From Streptacidiphilus jeojiense (GTDB lineage Bacteria > Actinomycetota > Actinomycetes > Streptomycetales > Streptomycetaceae), in NCBI RefSeq assembly GCF_000719095.1, contig NZ_JOEH01000028.1, positions 1 to 64,000 of the forward strand: a stretch of DNA of 64,000 nt, in the 5' to 3' direction. Under the pieces are notes generated by a model. That model had not been told where the DNA came from and did no database searches. It saw only the letters and a list, made by a program, of their open reading frames with translations. Within the stretch, counting starts at the first letter, position 1, and every line of letters begins with the position of its first letter. Shown here piece by piece: positions 29,261-38,580 of the stretch. The position numbers were made by a program, and so were the translations under genes.

Positions 29261-30274
29261 CTACTCCGGATTGTCGGCCAGACTCTGCGCGGCGATCACG
29301 CTGTGTGACAGCGCGCGTCGTGCATAGGCCGGGGAGGCCCCCGCCAGGCCGCAGCTGGGGGTCACCACGACGCGTTGGGCCAGCAGCGCCGGGTCGAGAC
29401 CCAGGCGTCGCCACAACGTCCTGACACCGCTCACACTATCGGCAGGGTCTGACAATCCCGGCTCTACGCTGGGCACGACACCGGCGAAGAGCAGGGTGCC
29501 GCCCTCCACCGCCTCACCGATCCCGTCGTCGTCACGCTCCGTCAGCAGCGCCATGTCCAGGGAGACCGCCGCGGCGCCCGCCCGGCGCAGCAGGGCCAGC
29601 GGTACGCCGGGGGCGCAGCAGTGCACCACCACCGGCAGGTCCACCGCGCGGACCAGCGTGCGCAGCGTCTCCTCGGCGATCTGCCGGTCCACCGCGCGCA
29701 GCCGCTGCCAGCCGCTGGCGGTCGGCACCTGCCCGGCCAGCACCGCCGGCAGCGAGGGCTCGTCCAGCTGCAGTACCAGCTGCGCGCCGGGGACGCGCCT
29801 GCGGACCTCCTCCAGGTGCAGCCGCAGCCCCTCCGCCAGCGAGCCCGCGATGTCCCGCACCGCGCCCGGATCGGCCAGCGCCTTCTCGCCGCGGTGCAGT
29901 TCGACGCCGGCGGCCAGCGTCCAGGGGCCGACGGCCTGGAGCTTGAGCGGTCCGGTCCAGCCCTGGGTGTACTCCTCCAGGGCGTCCAGGTCCTCGCCCA
30001 GCCAGGAGCGGGCCCGGCGGCTGTCCCGTCCCGGACGGTCGCCGAAGCGCCAGCCGCTGGGTTCGACCCGGGCGAACAGCTCGACCAGCAGCCCCAGGCT
30101 GCGGCCGAGCATGTCGGCGCCGGGGTCGCGGGCCGGCAGCTCGGGGAGGTGCGGCAGGGCTTCCAGCGATCCGGTGACGGTCTTCGCGGCCTCCCGCGCG
30201 TCCGTCCCCGGCATCGAGCCGACACCCGTCGCGCCAGGACCGGTCAACTGCGGAAACGTACTCTCAGCGCTCAC
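29261..30274 (-). CDS. MetE C-terminal-like (cobalamin-independent methionine synthase type) protein
   Basis: This 337-aa protein corresponds to the C-terminal barrel of vitamin B12-independent methionine synthase, lacking the N-terminal half of MetE. Likely zinc ligands are visible as HCC in VVVHCCAPG and the cysteine of TPSCGLAG, and QLDEPSLP resembles the substrate-binding loop. Related stand-alone proteins transfer methyl groups, but the donor is unknown; a methionine synthase role should not be assumed. Its GTG start overlaps the TetR stop by 4 nt, and it is followed by ligA after 20 nt. Confidence 0.8.
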   Translation of the reverse strand: MSAESTFPQLTGPGATGVGSMPGTDAREAAKTVTGSLEALPHLPELPARDPGADMLGRSLGLLVELFARVEPSGWRFGDRPGRDSRRARSWLGEDLDALEEYTQGWTGPLKLQAVGPWTLAAGVELHRGEKALADPGAVRDIAGSLAEGLRLHLEEVRRRVPGAQLVLQLDEPSLPAVLAGQVPTASGWQRLRAVDRQIAEETLRTLVRAVDLPVVVHCCAPGVPLALLRRAGAAAVSLDMALLTERDDDGIGEAVEGGTLLFAGVVPSVEPGLSDPADSVSGVRTLWRRLGLDPALLAQRVVVTPSCGLAGASPAYARRALSHSVIAAQSLADNPE

Positions 30275-30939
30275 TCGGGCAGCGTACGGGAGTCCGGGCC
30301 GGCCGAGGCCCCCGCGTCGGCGGCGATGCGCTCGACCAGCTGCCGCAGATCGGCCTGGTCGGCCTCGAACTCGGCGTCGAGGTCACTGGGCAGGTCCAGC
30401 CAGCGCGCGACCGCGGCGTGCCCGGGCAGCGCCCCCTCGGGCAGTTGTCCGCGCCGTCCGCGCGGGTCCAGCGTCCCCGGGGCGAAGCGGCCGTTGGCCT
30501 CGGAGGCCAGGAAGCCCAGCACGAAGGTGCTGACCAGCCGCTCCAGCCGGGGCACCAGCCGGGCCGGGACGCCGGCCTCCAGCAGCGCGGTGTAGATGGC
30601 GTCGACGAAGCGGACCGCGTCGGGGGTGACCGCGGGCCGGGTCAGCAGCAGATTGACGCTCCAGGGGTGACGCTTCGCCAGCTCGCGCGCCTGCCGCCCG
30701 TAGGCGGACAGCCGCACGGTCCAGTCCCCCTCGGTGCCGGCCAGTTCGGCGGCCATCCCGCCGAGCAGCCGCCCCACCATCCCGTCCAGCAGCGCGGCCT
30801 TGCTGCCGACGTGCGGGTACAGCGCCATCGGGGTGACCCCGACCCGGTCCGCGACCGCCCGCATCGACACCGCCGCCAGCCCGCGCTCGTCGGCCAGGTC
30901 CAGCGCCGCGTCCAGGATCTCTTCCCGTCGTCCGCTCAT
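30271..30939 (-). CDS. TetR-family transcriptional regulator
   Basis: This 222-aa repressor has an N-terminal HTH (about residues 5-50, AVSMRAVADRVGVTPMALY) and a C-terminal ligand domain of the TetR_C type. It is divergent from an ABC-2 exporter with 50 bp between the genes, and that gap holds a palindrome at 30943-30970, so autoregulation and control of the exporter are likely. The end of the gene overlaps the start of the MetE-like gene (GTGA). Confidence 0.92.
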   Translation of the reverse strand: MSGRREEILDAALDLADERGLAAVSMRAVADRVGVTPMALYPHVGSKAALLDGMVGRLLGGMAAELAGTEGDWTVRLSAYGRQARELAKRHPWSVNLLLTRPAVTPDAVRFVDAIYTALLEAGVPARLVPRLERLVSTFVLGFLASEANGRFAPGTLDPRGRRGQLPEGALPGHAAVARWLDLPSDLDAEFEADQADLRQLVERIAADAGASAGPDSRTLPE

Positions 30940-30942
30940 GGC

Positions 30943-30970
30943 TCTACACTGTAGATCTATACGGTGTAGA
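30943..30970. promoter_or_regulatory. Operator palindrome between TetR and the ABC exporter
   Basis: TCTACAC (30943-30949) and GTGTAGA (30964-30970) are perfect inverted halves around an AT-rich centre with GTAGATCTATAC. The 28-bp span overlaps the only room for both promoters. Confidence 0.7.
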
Positions 30971-30989
30971 TCGTTTACGGGGAGGTCCC

Positions 30990-31901
30990 ATGCTCTCGGC
31001 CCACGCGCTGGTCAAGCGCTACGGCGGCACCACCGCGCTGGACGGCTTCAGCCTGGAGGTCGCGCCCGGCGAGATCGCCGGGCTGATCGGCCACAACGGC
31101 GCCGGCAAGTCCACCTTCGTCGAGGCCGTCACCGGTCTGACCCGGGTGGACTCGGGACGGATCACCATCGGCGGGCGGGACCTGCGGCACTCGTCGCGCC
31201 GGGCCAGGGCCCTGCTCGGCGTCGCCCCGCAGGAGGTCGCGCTGTACCCGTCGGCGACCGTCCGCGACAACCTGCGGCTGTTCGGGGCGCTGGCCGGGAT
31301 GGGCGGCCGCGCCGTCCGGGCCGGCACCGCCAAGGTGGCCGCCGAACTCCTGCTGGAGGACGTCCTGGACCGCTCCGTCGGGCTGCTCTCCGGCGGGCAG
31401 CGCCGCCGGGTGCAGGCCGCCACCGCGCTGATCGGCGACCCGCCGCTGCTGCTCCTGGACGAGCCCACGGCCGGCGCCGACCCGGAGACCCGGGCCGCCC
31501 TGCTGGACGCGGTACGGGCCCGCGCGGCGAACGGCTGCGCCGTCGTCTACACCACCCACTACCTGCCCGAACTCACCGATCTGGGCGCCACCCTGGCCGT
31601 CGCCAGGGCGGGCCGCATCATCGCCAGGGGCACCCAGCAGGAGCTCACCCGGGACCTGCCGGGCGAGCTGCGGCTGCGCCTCGCCGACAGCGGCGCGGCA
31701 CTGCCCGAGCCGTTCCGACGGCGCAGCAGCACCGTCGACGGCGAGACTCGGATCAGCACCACCGGCGGACCGGCCGACCTGGCCGCACTGCTCGCCGCGG
31801 GCTGCGTGCCGACCTCCGTCGACATCCGCCGTCCCGATCTGGACGACCTGTACCGCTCCCTCGCCGAGACCCCCGCCGCGGAGGCCGACCGTGCTGCCTG
31901 A
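30990..31901 (+). CDS. ABC-2 type exporter, ATP-binding protein
   Basis: This 303-aa ATPase has Walker A GHNGAGKS (about 33-41), signature LLSGGQRRRV, Walker B LLLLDEPTAG and an H-loop. It belongs to the drug/daunorubicin-type exporters. GGGGAGG lies ahead of the ATG. The stop overlaps the permease start by 11 nt, so the two are coupled. Control by the divergent TetR is likely. Confidence 0.92.
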   Translation: MLSAHALVKRYGGTTALDGFSLEVAPGEIAGLIGHNGAGKSTFVEAVTGLTRVDSGRITIGGRDLRHSSRRARALLGVAPQEVALYPSATVRDNLRLFGALAGMGGRAVRAGTAKVAAELLLEDVLDRSVGLLSGGQRRRVQAATALIGDPPLLLLDEPTAGADPETRAALLDAVRARAANGCAVVYTTHYLPELTDLGATLAVARAGRIIARGTQQELTRDLPGELRLRLADSGAALPEPFRRRSSTVDGETRISTTGGPADLAALLAAGCVPTSVDIRRPDLDDLYRSLAETPAAEADRAA

Positions 31902-32694
31902 CACCGCCCTGCGCATCCCGGCCGGGTCCGGCCTCCCGCTGCCGGCGGCGGTGCGCCGCACCCTCGCGCTGACCCGGCACAACACCACCCTGCTGCTGCG
32001 CGACGCCGGTCCGCTGGCCAGCCGGATGATCCTGCCGCTGGTCTTCGTGACCCTGCTGCGCCCGCTCTACACCGCCGCCCAGGGCACCGGGGACGGCACC
32101 GTCCAGGCGGTGACCGGAACCCTGGTCACCTTCTCGCTGCTGGCCCTCAGCATCGTCGGCGGCTCCATCCTCAGCGAACGGCTCCAGCACACCTGGGAGC
32201 GGCTGCGCAGCACCACCGCCCACCCGCTGGAGATCCTCGGCGGCAAGGCCCTGCCGATCCTGGCCGCACTGCTCGCCCAGCAGGCCCTGGTGCTGGGCTT
32301 CGGCGCCGCCTTCCTGGGCCTGCGGATCGACCACCCCGCGCTGCTCGCCGCCGCGCTGCTGTGCTGGACCACCACCCTGCTCGGCCTGGGGTCAGCGCTG
32401 GGCGTGGCCGCCCGCAGCTACGGCGGGCTCTCCGCCGCGTACGACATCGGCGGCATGCTGCTCAGCAGTCTCGGCGGCGCACTGGTCCCGCTGGCCGCGC
32501 TCCCGCACTGGGTCCGCGCCGTGGCCCCGGCCTCCCCCGGCTACTGGGCCTCGGCGGCCCTGCGCGCCGCGCTGTCCGGCGAGGGCGCCAGGACGGCGCA
32601 GTGCTGCGCGGTCCTGCTGGCGTTCGCGCTCGGCTTCGGCGCGCTGGCCGGATGGAAGCTGCACCGGACGTCGGTGCGCTCGGCGCGGATGTGA
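31891..32694 (+). CDS. ABC-2 type exporter, permease
   Basis: This 267-aa membrane protein (GTG start inside the end of the ATPase gene) has about six hydrophobic segments and an ABC-2 fold, with a cytoplasmic SERLQHTWERLRSTTAHPLE segment typical of the family. With the ATPase it forms a complete exporter. The substrate is unknown; the TetR partner suggests a toxic or signalling small molecule. Confidence 0.88.
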   Translation: MLPDTALRIPAGSGLPLPAAVRRTLALTRHNTTLLLRDAGPLASRMILPLVFVTLLRPLYTAAQGTGDGTVQAVTGTLVTFSLLALSIVGGSILSERLQHTWERLRSTTAHPLEILGGKALPILAALLAQQALVLGFGAAFLGLRIDHPALLAAALLCWTTTLLGLGSALGVAARSYGGLSAAYDIGGMLLSSLGGALVPLAALPHWVRAVAPASPGYWASAALRAALSGEGARTAQCCAVLLAFALGFGALAGWKLHRTSVRSARM

Positions 32695-32716
32695 ACAACG
32701 CCCCTGCCGCCGCCCG

Positions 32717-33406
32717 CTACCGCCCCGGACGTACCGTCAGATCGCTGATCTCCGCGTCCCGCGGCAGGTCGACGGCGGTGAGGACGGCGGTCGCGACCGA
32801 CTCCGGGGCGATCCAGGAGTCGGCGTCGTACGGCTTGCCCTCCTGGGCGTGGACCCGTTCCTGCATCGGCGTGGCGGTGCGGCCCGGGTAGACGGTGGTG
32901 ACCCGGACGCCGTTGCCGTGCTCCTCGGCGCGCAGCGAGTCGGCGACCGCCCTGAGCCCGAACTTGGAGGCGGCGTACACCCCCCACTCGGCACTGGCCC
33001 GGAGCCCCGCCCCGGAGTTGACGAAGACCACGTGCCCCCGCGAGACCCGCAGGGTCGGCAGGAACAGCCGGGTCAGCTCCGCCGGAGCGACCAGGTTGAC
33101 GGCCAGGGTCCGGTTCCAGACCTTGGTGCCCAGGTCACCGATGGTGCCGAGGTCGACCACGCCGGCGATGTGCAGCAGCGAGTCCAGCCGTACCGGCTGC
33201 TCCTGCTGGCCCAGCGCCCAGGACAGCCGGTCCGGGGTGGCGAGGTCACCGATCAGGGTGCGGCTGCCGGGGAACTGCTTCCGCAGCACCGCCGCGCGGT
33301 TGGCGTCGCGGGCCAGCAGCCACAGCTCGTCGCCGCGCTCCGCCAGCCGTTCGGCGACGGCGGCGCCGATGCCGGAACCGGCGCCGGTGATCAAATGGAT
33401 AGCCAT
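32717..33406 (-). CDS. Short-chain dehydrogenase/reductase
   Basis: This 229-aa NAD(P)-dependent oxidoreductase has TGAGSGIG (about 7-14), the NxAG-like IAGVV, an active-site Ser and YAASK. It converges with the permease gene with 22 bp between the stops. The substrate is not predictable. Confidence 0.92.
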   Translation of the reverse strand: MAIHLITGAGSGIGAAVAERLAERGDELWLLARDANRAAVLRKQFPGSRTLIGDLATPDRLSWALGQQEQPVRLDSLLHIAGVVDLGTIGDLGTKVWNRTLAVNLVAPAELTRLFLPTLRVSRGHVVFVNSGAGLRASAEWGVYAASKFGLRAVADSLRAEEHGNGVRVTTVYPGRTATPMQERVHAQEGKPYDADSWIAPESVATAVLTAVDLPRDAEISDLTVRPGR

Positions 33407-33489
33407 GTGTTCATTGGTATCACGCCCGGCGGCACCGGCGATCCGTCACTATGTGTGTGCAGAGGATCGACAGGGGGGCGTGGCGGTAC

Positions 33490-35403
33490 GTGAGTGACGA
33501 GACGACAACAACGGCCGGATCCACCCCCGGGCACATGATCGTCTGCGGCGGCGACGCGCTGACGCACCGTCTGGCGCTGGACCTGATCCACCTCTACCGC
33601 GAGCGGGTCACCCTGATCATCCCCGGCCTGGACGTCGGGCACGGACCCCAGCTGGCCGCGCTGGCCACCGAGGACGGCACGGTCACCGTGATCAGCGGGC
33701 GCGGTCCGGACGAGACCACGCTGCGCGCCGCCGGGATCACCGAGGCCACCGCCCTGGCCCTGACCATGGAGGACGATCCGGCCGTCACCGAGGCGGCGCT
33801 GCTGGCCCGCGGCCTCAACCCGCGGCTGCGGCTGGTGATCCGGATCTTCAGCAATCCGCTCGGCCAGCGGCTGGAGCACCTGCTGGACCGGGCCGCCGAG
33901 CACTCCGGCGGCTCCACCGCGGTGCTGTCCGCCTCGGAGACGGCCACGCCGGCCCTGGTCTCCGCCGCCGTCACCGACCGCAACCAGGTCATCCCGATCA
34001 ACGGCGGCACCTTCTCCGTGGTCGAGCAGGCCCTGGACGAGGAGGCCGACGGCACCACCGTCCCGCTCGCGCTGCTCGCCCCGCGCACCGACGACGGGGT
34101 CGGCTCCGGCGACTCCCCGCTGCACATCCTGCTGCCCTCCCCGGAACAGACCGCGGCGGCCACCCCGGGCACCGTCCGCGCCGTCGTCCGGCTGCGGCAC
34201 GACCCCAACCCGCCCGACGAACCGGGGCGGGGCGGTCTGCCGCGCTTCCCGCTGGGGGCGCTGATCTCGCGGCGGCTGCGCCGGGCCGCGCTGGGGCTGG
34301 GCGCCTTCGTGGCGGTGCTGACCGTGGTAACCTGGCTGACCACGCCGCGGTCGATCGGGCTCTCGCTCTACGACGTGCTGATGGACGTCGCCGCCGCCGG
34401 CAACCCGGCCGACAACGAGTCGGTGATCCGGAAGGTGCTGCAACTGCTGTCGATGTTCACCGGGATGCTGATCATGCCGCTGGTGCTGGCCGTGATCCTG
34501 GAGAACCTCGGGGCGCTGCGCAACGTCAGCGGACTGGACCGGCCCAAGCGCAGCATGGCCGACCACATCGTGGTCATCGGTCTGGGCAAGGTCGGCAGCC
34601 GGGTGGTGGAGCGGCTGGCGGCGATGCGGGTGCCGGTGGTGGCCGTGGAGCGGAACCCGGAGGCCTCCGGGGTGGCCAGGGCCAGGAAGCTCGGGGTGCC
34701 GGTGGTGATCGGTGACATCTCCGAGCCGGAGATCTACCACGACGCCCGGGTCAGCCGCAGCCAGACCCTGATGGCGCTGACCAGCAATGACAGCGTCAAC
34801 CTGGAGGCGGTGCTGTACGCCCGCGAACAGCAGCCCGATCTGCGGGTGGTGCTGCGGCTGTTCGACGACGCCTTCGCCGGCACCGTCTACCGCACCCTGC
34901 GGGCCTCCTACCCGCAGGCCCGCACCCGCAGCCGCAGCGTCTCCTACCTGGCGGCGCCGGCCTTCGCCGCGGCCATGATGGGGCGTCAGGTACTGGCCTC
35001 CATCCCGGTGGAGCGGCAGATGCTGCTGGTCGCCACGGTGGGGGTGCGCGGGCGGGAGGCGCTGTCCGGGCGGACCGTCGCCGAGGCCTTCCGGCCGGGC
35101 GGCTGGCGGGTGGTCGGACTCCAGCGGGCCGGCCGGGACCTGCGCTGGAACCCGGCGCCGGAGCGGCCGCTCGCCGATGACGACCGGGTGGTGGTGGTCG
35201 CCACCCGGGAGGGGCTGGGCCTGCTGCTGCGGCGCACGGTCGCTGCGGCGGCGGTCGAGGAGGACGAGGCGGCTCCGGCCGCGGCGGCCCACCCCCACCT
35301 GCCCGGCCCGCGGTTCCACCGCCGGCCGGACGACACCGGCCCGCTGCCCCGCCTCCCTCGGGCCCAGCCGGACGCGCCGTATCCGGGGCAGGACGAGCAG
35401 TGA
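33490..35403 (+). CDS. RCK/TrkA-N ion channel-like protein (two RCK domains around a membrane pair)
   Basis: This 637-aa protein has an N-terminal NAD-binding RCK-like domain (HMIVCGGD), two hydrophobic helices in the middle (AALGLGAFVAVLTVVTWLT and FTGMLIMPLVLAVILENL), a second RCK domain (ADHIVVIGLGKVGSRVVERL) and a C-terminal TrkA_C-like part ending in a Pro/His-rich tail. The layout resembles CASTOR/POLLUX-type channels. No TVGYG-type selectivity filter is seen in the segment between the helices. The GTG at 33490 was preferred because AGGGGGG lies about 11 nt ahead; starts at 33451 or 33457 lack one. It may conduct or regulate cations; the ion cannot be told. Confidence 0.75.
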   Translation: MSDETTTTAGSTPGHMIVCGGDALTHRLALDLIHLYRERVTLIIPGLDVGHGPQLAALATEDGTVTVISGRGPDETTLRAAGITEATALALTMEDDPAVTEAALLARGLNPRLRLVIRIFSNPLGQRLEHLLDRAAEHSGGSTAVLSASETATPALVSAAVTDRNQVIPINGGTFSVVEQALDEEADGTTVPLALLAPRTDDGVGSGDSPLHILLPSPEQTAAATPGTVRAVVRLRHDPNPPDEPGRGGLPRFPLGALISRRLRRAALGLGAFVAVLTVVTWLTTPRSIGLSLYDVLMDVAAAGNPADNESVIRKVLQLLSMFTGMLIMPLVLAVILENLGALRNVSGLDRPKRSMADHIVVIGLGKVGSRVVERLAAMRVPVVAVERNPEASGVARARKLGVPVVIGDISEPEIYHDARVSRSQTLMALTSNDSVNLEAVLYAREQQPDLRVVLRLFDDAFAGTVYRTLRASYPQARTRSRSVSYLAAPAFAAAMMGRQVLASIPVERQMLLVATVGVRGREALSGRTVAEAFRPGGWRVVGLQRAGRDLRWNPAPERPLADDDRVVVVATREGLGLLLRRTVAAAAVEEDEAAPAAAAHPHLPGPRFHRRPDDTGPLPRLPRAQPDAPYPGQDEQ

Positions 35404-35411
35404 TGGTCAGG

Positions 35412-35538
35412 TGCGGGCCGTAGGTGGTTGGTCGCGCAGTTCCCCGCGCCCCTGAGGAAGTGCAACTTGCTCACAGTGGGTCAGTTGCAGCCCCCTAGGG
35501 GCGCGGGGAACTGCGCGACCAACCACCTACGGCCCGCA
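35412..35538. repeat. Intergenic palindromic repeat, copy 4 (42-bp perfect arms)
   Basis: Arms 35412-35453 and 35497-35538 are perfect complements over 42 bp. They contain the shared core and enclose a 43-bp loop. The element fills the gap between two convergent genes (stops at 35403 and 35553). Confidence 0.95.
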
Positions 35539-35552
35539 GCTAAAAACCCGAC

Positions 35553-36077
35553 CTACGCCTCCGCCAGCGCCAGCGCCGTCGCCCCGTCGGAGGCAAAGCC
35601 GACCAACTCGTTCAGCGGCCGCGGCAGGAACCCCTCCGCCTCCATCCGGGCCAGCTGGATCCGCAGGCCCTCGTAGAAGCCCTCGGTGTCCAGCAGCACC
35701 ACCGGCTTGTCGTGCAGCCCGTGCTTCTTGAGCTCCACCACCTCGGTGACCTCGTCCAGCGTCCCCAGCCCGCCCACCAGGACCACGATCGCGTCGGCCC
35801 GCGCCAGCAGCACCGCCTTGCGTTCGGCCAGGTCCGCGGTCATCACCATCTCGTCGGCGCCCTGGTACGTCTTGTGGGACAGCAGGCCGACGTTGACGCC
35901 GACCAGCCGGCCGCCGGCCGCCTTCACCTCGTCGGCGACGACCCCCATCAGCCCGGCGTTGGAACCGCCCCAGACCAGGGTGTGCCCGTGCTCGCCCAGC
36001 AGCCGGGCGAACTCCCTGACCGGCTTGGTGTAGCGCTCGTCCAGCGCGAAGGCGGAGCAGAAGACGGTGATGTTCAT
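35553..36077 (-). CDS. LOG-like (lysine decarboxylase-like, cytokinin riboside phosphoribohydrolase family) protein
   Basis: This 174-aa Rossmann protein is of the YvdD/LOG type that hydrolyses nucleoside monophosphates at the N-glycosidic bond. The family motif PGGxGTxxE appears as VGGLGTLDE, so the Glu is kept but the Pro is Val; the first motif (GGSNAGLMG) is normal. It follows mnmA by 40 nt on the same strand. The name lysine decarboxylase sometimes given to such proteins is not supported. Confidence 0.85.
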   Translation of the reverse strand: MNITVFCSAFALDERYTKPVREFARLLGEHGHTLVWGGSNAGLMGVVADEVKAAGGRLVGVNVGLLSHKTYQGADEMVMTADLAERKAVLLARADAIVVLVGGLGTLDEVTEVVELKKHGLHDKPVVLLDTEGFYEGLRIQLARMEAEGFLPRPLNELVGFASDGATALALAEA

Positions 36078-36117
36078 GGAGATCCCCCCAGGTCGGTACG
36101 GAGATGAAAGATGGAGG

Positions 36118-37266
36118 TCAGCCCGCCAGCGCGGGCCGCTCGGTGCCGGCGATGGTCGCCGACCCCACCACCCGGGTGCCGTCGTAGAGCACCACGGCCT
36201 GGCCCGGGGCGATCCCGCGCTGCGGTTCGGCCAGGGCGACCCGGAGCTCGGAGCCGTCCCGGTCCAGCTCGGCGGTGGCGGCCACCGGCTCGCCGTGGGC
36301 CCGCAGCTGGACGGTGTACGCGCCGGGGGCGAACGGCGTGGTGCCGCACCAGCGCGGCCTGATGCCGGTGAGTGCGGCCACGTCCAGGGCCTCCGCCGGT
36401 CCCACCGTCACCCGGTTGTCGACCGGGGAGATGTCCAGCACGTAGCGGGGCTTGCCGTCGGCGGCCGGGTGTCCGATCTTCAGGCCCTTGCGCTGGCCGA
36501 TGGTGAAGCCGTAGGCGCCGCTGTGCTCGCCGAGGCGGGTGCCGTCGACGTCGACGATCTCGCCGGGGGCGGTGCCGAGCCGCTGCTCCAGGAAGCCCTG
36601 GGTGTCGCCGTCGGCGATGAAGCAGATGTCGTGGCTGTCCGGCTTCCTGGCCACCGCCAGGCCGCGGCGCTCGGCCTCGGCCCGGACCAGCTCCTTGGGG
36701 GTGTCCCCGAGCGGGAACATCGCGTGCGCCAGCTGCTCGGCGTCGAGCACTCCGAGGACGTAGGACTGGTCCTTGCCCGGGTCGACCGCGCGGTGCAGCT
36801 CGCGGACGCCGTCCGGGCCGGTGAGGATCTGCGCGTAGTGGCCGGTGACCACGGCGTCGAAGCCCAGGGCCACGGCCTTGTCCAGCAGCGCCGCGAACTT
36901 GATCTTCTCGTTGCAGCGCAGGCACGGGTTGGGGGTGCGTCCGGCGGCGTACTCGGCGACGAAGTCGTCGATGACGTCCTCGCGGAAGCGCTCGGCCAGG
37001 TCCCACACGTAGAAGGGGATGCCGATCACGTCGGCGGCCCGACGGGCGTCCCGGGAGTCCTCCAGGGTGCAGCAGCCGCGGGCGCCGGTGCGGAAGGACT
37101 GCGGGTTGCTGGAGAGCGCCAGGTGCACCCCGGTCACCTCGTGCCCGGCCTCGGCCGCCCGCGCGGCAGCGACGGCGGAGTCCACGCCGCCGGACATCGC
37201 GGCCAGGACGCGGAGCCTGCCGGGGGCTGAGGGGGAACCGTCTGGGGCACCGGGGAAGTCACTCAT
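36118..37266 (-). CDS. mnmA: tRNA-specific 2-thiouridylase
   Basis: MnmA (382 aa) inserts sulphur at C2 of the wobble uridine in tRNA for Lys, Glu and Gln. The PP-loop SGGVDS is at 25-30, and the catalytic cysteine pair is C115 (NPCLRCN) and C215 (HDICFI). The gene starts 55 nt after a cysteine desulfurase, its sulphur donor. The ribosome binding site ahead of the ATG at 37266 is weak, but the N-terminal extension is in keeping with actinobacterial homologues. Confidence 0.96.
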   Translation of the reverse strand: MSDFPGAPDGSPSAPGRLRVLAAMSGGVDSAVAAARAAEAGHEVTGVHLALSSNPQSFRTGARGCCTLEDSRDARRAADVIGIPFYVWDLAERFREDVIDDFVAEYAAGRTPNPCLRCNEKIKFAALLDKAVALGFDAVVTGHYAQILTGPDGVRELHRAVDPGKDQSYVLGVLDAEQLAHAMFPLGDTPKELVRAEAERRGLAVARKPDSHDICFIADGDTQGFLEQRLGTAPGEIVDVDGTRLGEHSGAYGFTIGQRKGLKIGHPAADGKPRYVLDISPVDNRVTVGPAEALDVAALTGIRPRWCGTTPFAPGAYTVQLRAHGEPVAATAELDRDGSELRVALAEPQRGIAPGQAVVLYDGTRVVGSATIAGTERPALAG

Positions 37267-37321
37267 GATGCAACCAGGGTACGTGGCGGTTCCAGCGGTT
37301 TGTCGCGACCCGGGTACCGGC

Positions 37322-38527
37322 TCAGCGCCGGGCCGCCGCCCCGGCCATCCTGGCCCGCTCCACGACCGGGCCGATGGCCTCGGCGAGGGCGGTCACATCG
37401 GCCCTGGTCGAGGTGGAGCCCAGCGAGAACCGCAGCGAGGCGCGGGCCAGCGCCGGCTCGACGCCCATGGCCAGCAGCACGTGGCTGGGCTGCGGGACGC
37501 CGGCCGAGCAGGCCGATCCGGTGGAGCACTCGATGCCCCGGGCGTCCAGCAGCATCAGCAGGGCGTCGCCCTCGCAGCCGGGGAAGGAGAAGTGCGCGCT
37601 GGCCGAGAGCCGCCCGGTCACGTCGACGGCACCGTCGCCTGCGCCCTGCCCGGGATCGCCGTTGAGGACGGCGTCCGGGACCGCCCCGTGCACGGCCAGC
37701 ACCAGTTCGTCGCGCAGCAGCGCCAGCTCGCCCGCGTGCTGCGGCTGCCGCTCGGCGGCGATGGCCGCCGCCGCCGCGAAGCCGGCCGCTGCCGGCACGT
37801 CCAGGGTGCCGGAGCGGACGTCCCGCTCCTGGCCGCCGCCGTGCAGCAGCGGGACCGGGGCGGCCGATCGGGACAGCAGCAGGGCGCCGACCCCGTACGG
37901 ACCGCCGATCTTGTGGCCGGTGACGGTGAGCGCGTCCAGGCCGGAGTCGGCGAACGACAGCGGCACCTGGCCGAAGGCCTGCACCGCGTCGGCATGCATG
38001 GGGATGCCGAACTCGCGCGCGATGGAGGCGAGTTCGACGATCGGCTGGATGGTGCCGACCTCGTTGTTGGCCCACATCACGGTGATCACCGCGACATCGG
38101 CCGGGTTGCGCTCGACGGCCTCGCGCAGCGCCTCCGGGTGGACCCGGCCGAGCCGGTCCACCGGCAGCCAGTCGACCCGGGCGCCCTCGTGCCGCTCCAG
38201 CCACTCCACCGCGTCCAGCACCGCATGGTGCTCGACCGGGCTGCAGAGGATGCGGACCCGGGCCGGGTCGGCGTCGCGGCGGGCCCAGTAGAGGCCCTTC
38301 ACCGCGAGGTTGTCGGACTCGGTGCCGCCGCCGGTCAGGACGACCTCGCTGGGACGGGCGCCGAGGGCCTGGGCGAGGGTCTCGCGGGACTCCTCGACGA
38401 CGCGGCGGGCGCGGCGGCCGGCGGCGTGCAGGGAGGAGGCGTTGCCGGTGCTGCCCAGCTGTGCGGTCATGGCGCTGACCGCTTCGGGGAGCATCGGGGT
38501 GGTCGCGGCATGGTCGAGATAGGGCAT
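37322..38527 (-). CDS. Cysteine desulfurase (NifS/IscS type)
   Basis: This 401-aa PLP enzyme takes sulphur from cysteine. The PLP lysine is K206 (TGHKIGG) and the persulfide cysteine is C340 (STGSACSAG). It is the first gene of a unit with mnmA, so it probably supplies sulphur for tRNA thiolation. A -10-like TACACT lies only 11 nt ahead of the ATG, which points to a very short leader. Confidence 0.93.
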   Translation of the reverse strand: MPYLDHAATTPMLPEAVSAMTAQLGSTGNASSLHAAGRRARRVVEESRETLAQALGARPSEVVLTGGGTESDNLAVKGLYWARRDADPARVRILCSPVEHHAVLDAVEWLERHEGARVDWLPVDRLGRVHPEALREAVERNPADVAVITVMWANNEVGTIQPIVELASIAREFGIPMHADAVQAFGQVPLSFADSGLDALTVTGHKIGGPYGVGALLLSRSAAPVPLLHGGGQERDVRSGTLDVPAAAGFAAAAAIAAERQPQHAGELALLRDELVLAVHGAVPDAVLNGDPGQGAGDGAVDVTGRLSASAHFSFPGCEGDALLMLLDARGIECSTGSACSAGVPQPSHVLLAMGVEPALARASLRFSLGSTSTRADVTALAEAIGPVVERARMAGAAARR

Positions 38528-38537
38528 GGCGGGACCA

Positions 38538-38543
38538 AGTGTA
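38538..38543 (-). promoter_or_regulatory. Candidate -10 element of the cysteine desulfurase-mnmA unit
   Basis: The minus strand reads TACACT, ending 10 nt before the start codon. This spacing would give a leaderless or nearly leaderless mRNA, which is common in actinobacteria. The -35 region is weak. Confidence 0.4.
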
Positions 38544-38580
38544 GAGGGTGGGGGCCGTCCTCAGCGCCGCCCCTTCTACA

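Noticed and set aside
29600..30600. Long + strand frames opposite the MetE-like and TetR genes
   Set aside because: Compositional shadows with no recognisable motif.
35553..36077. Lysine decarboxylase annotation
   Set aside because: The family was historically misnamed; no PLP site is present and the motifs fit LOG phosphoribohydrolases.
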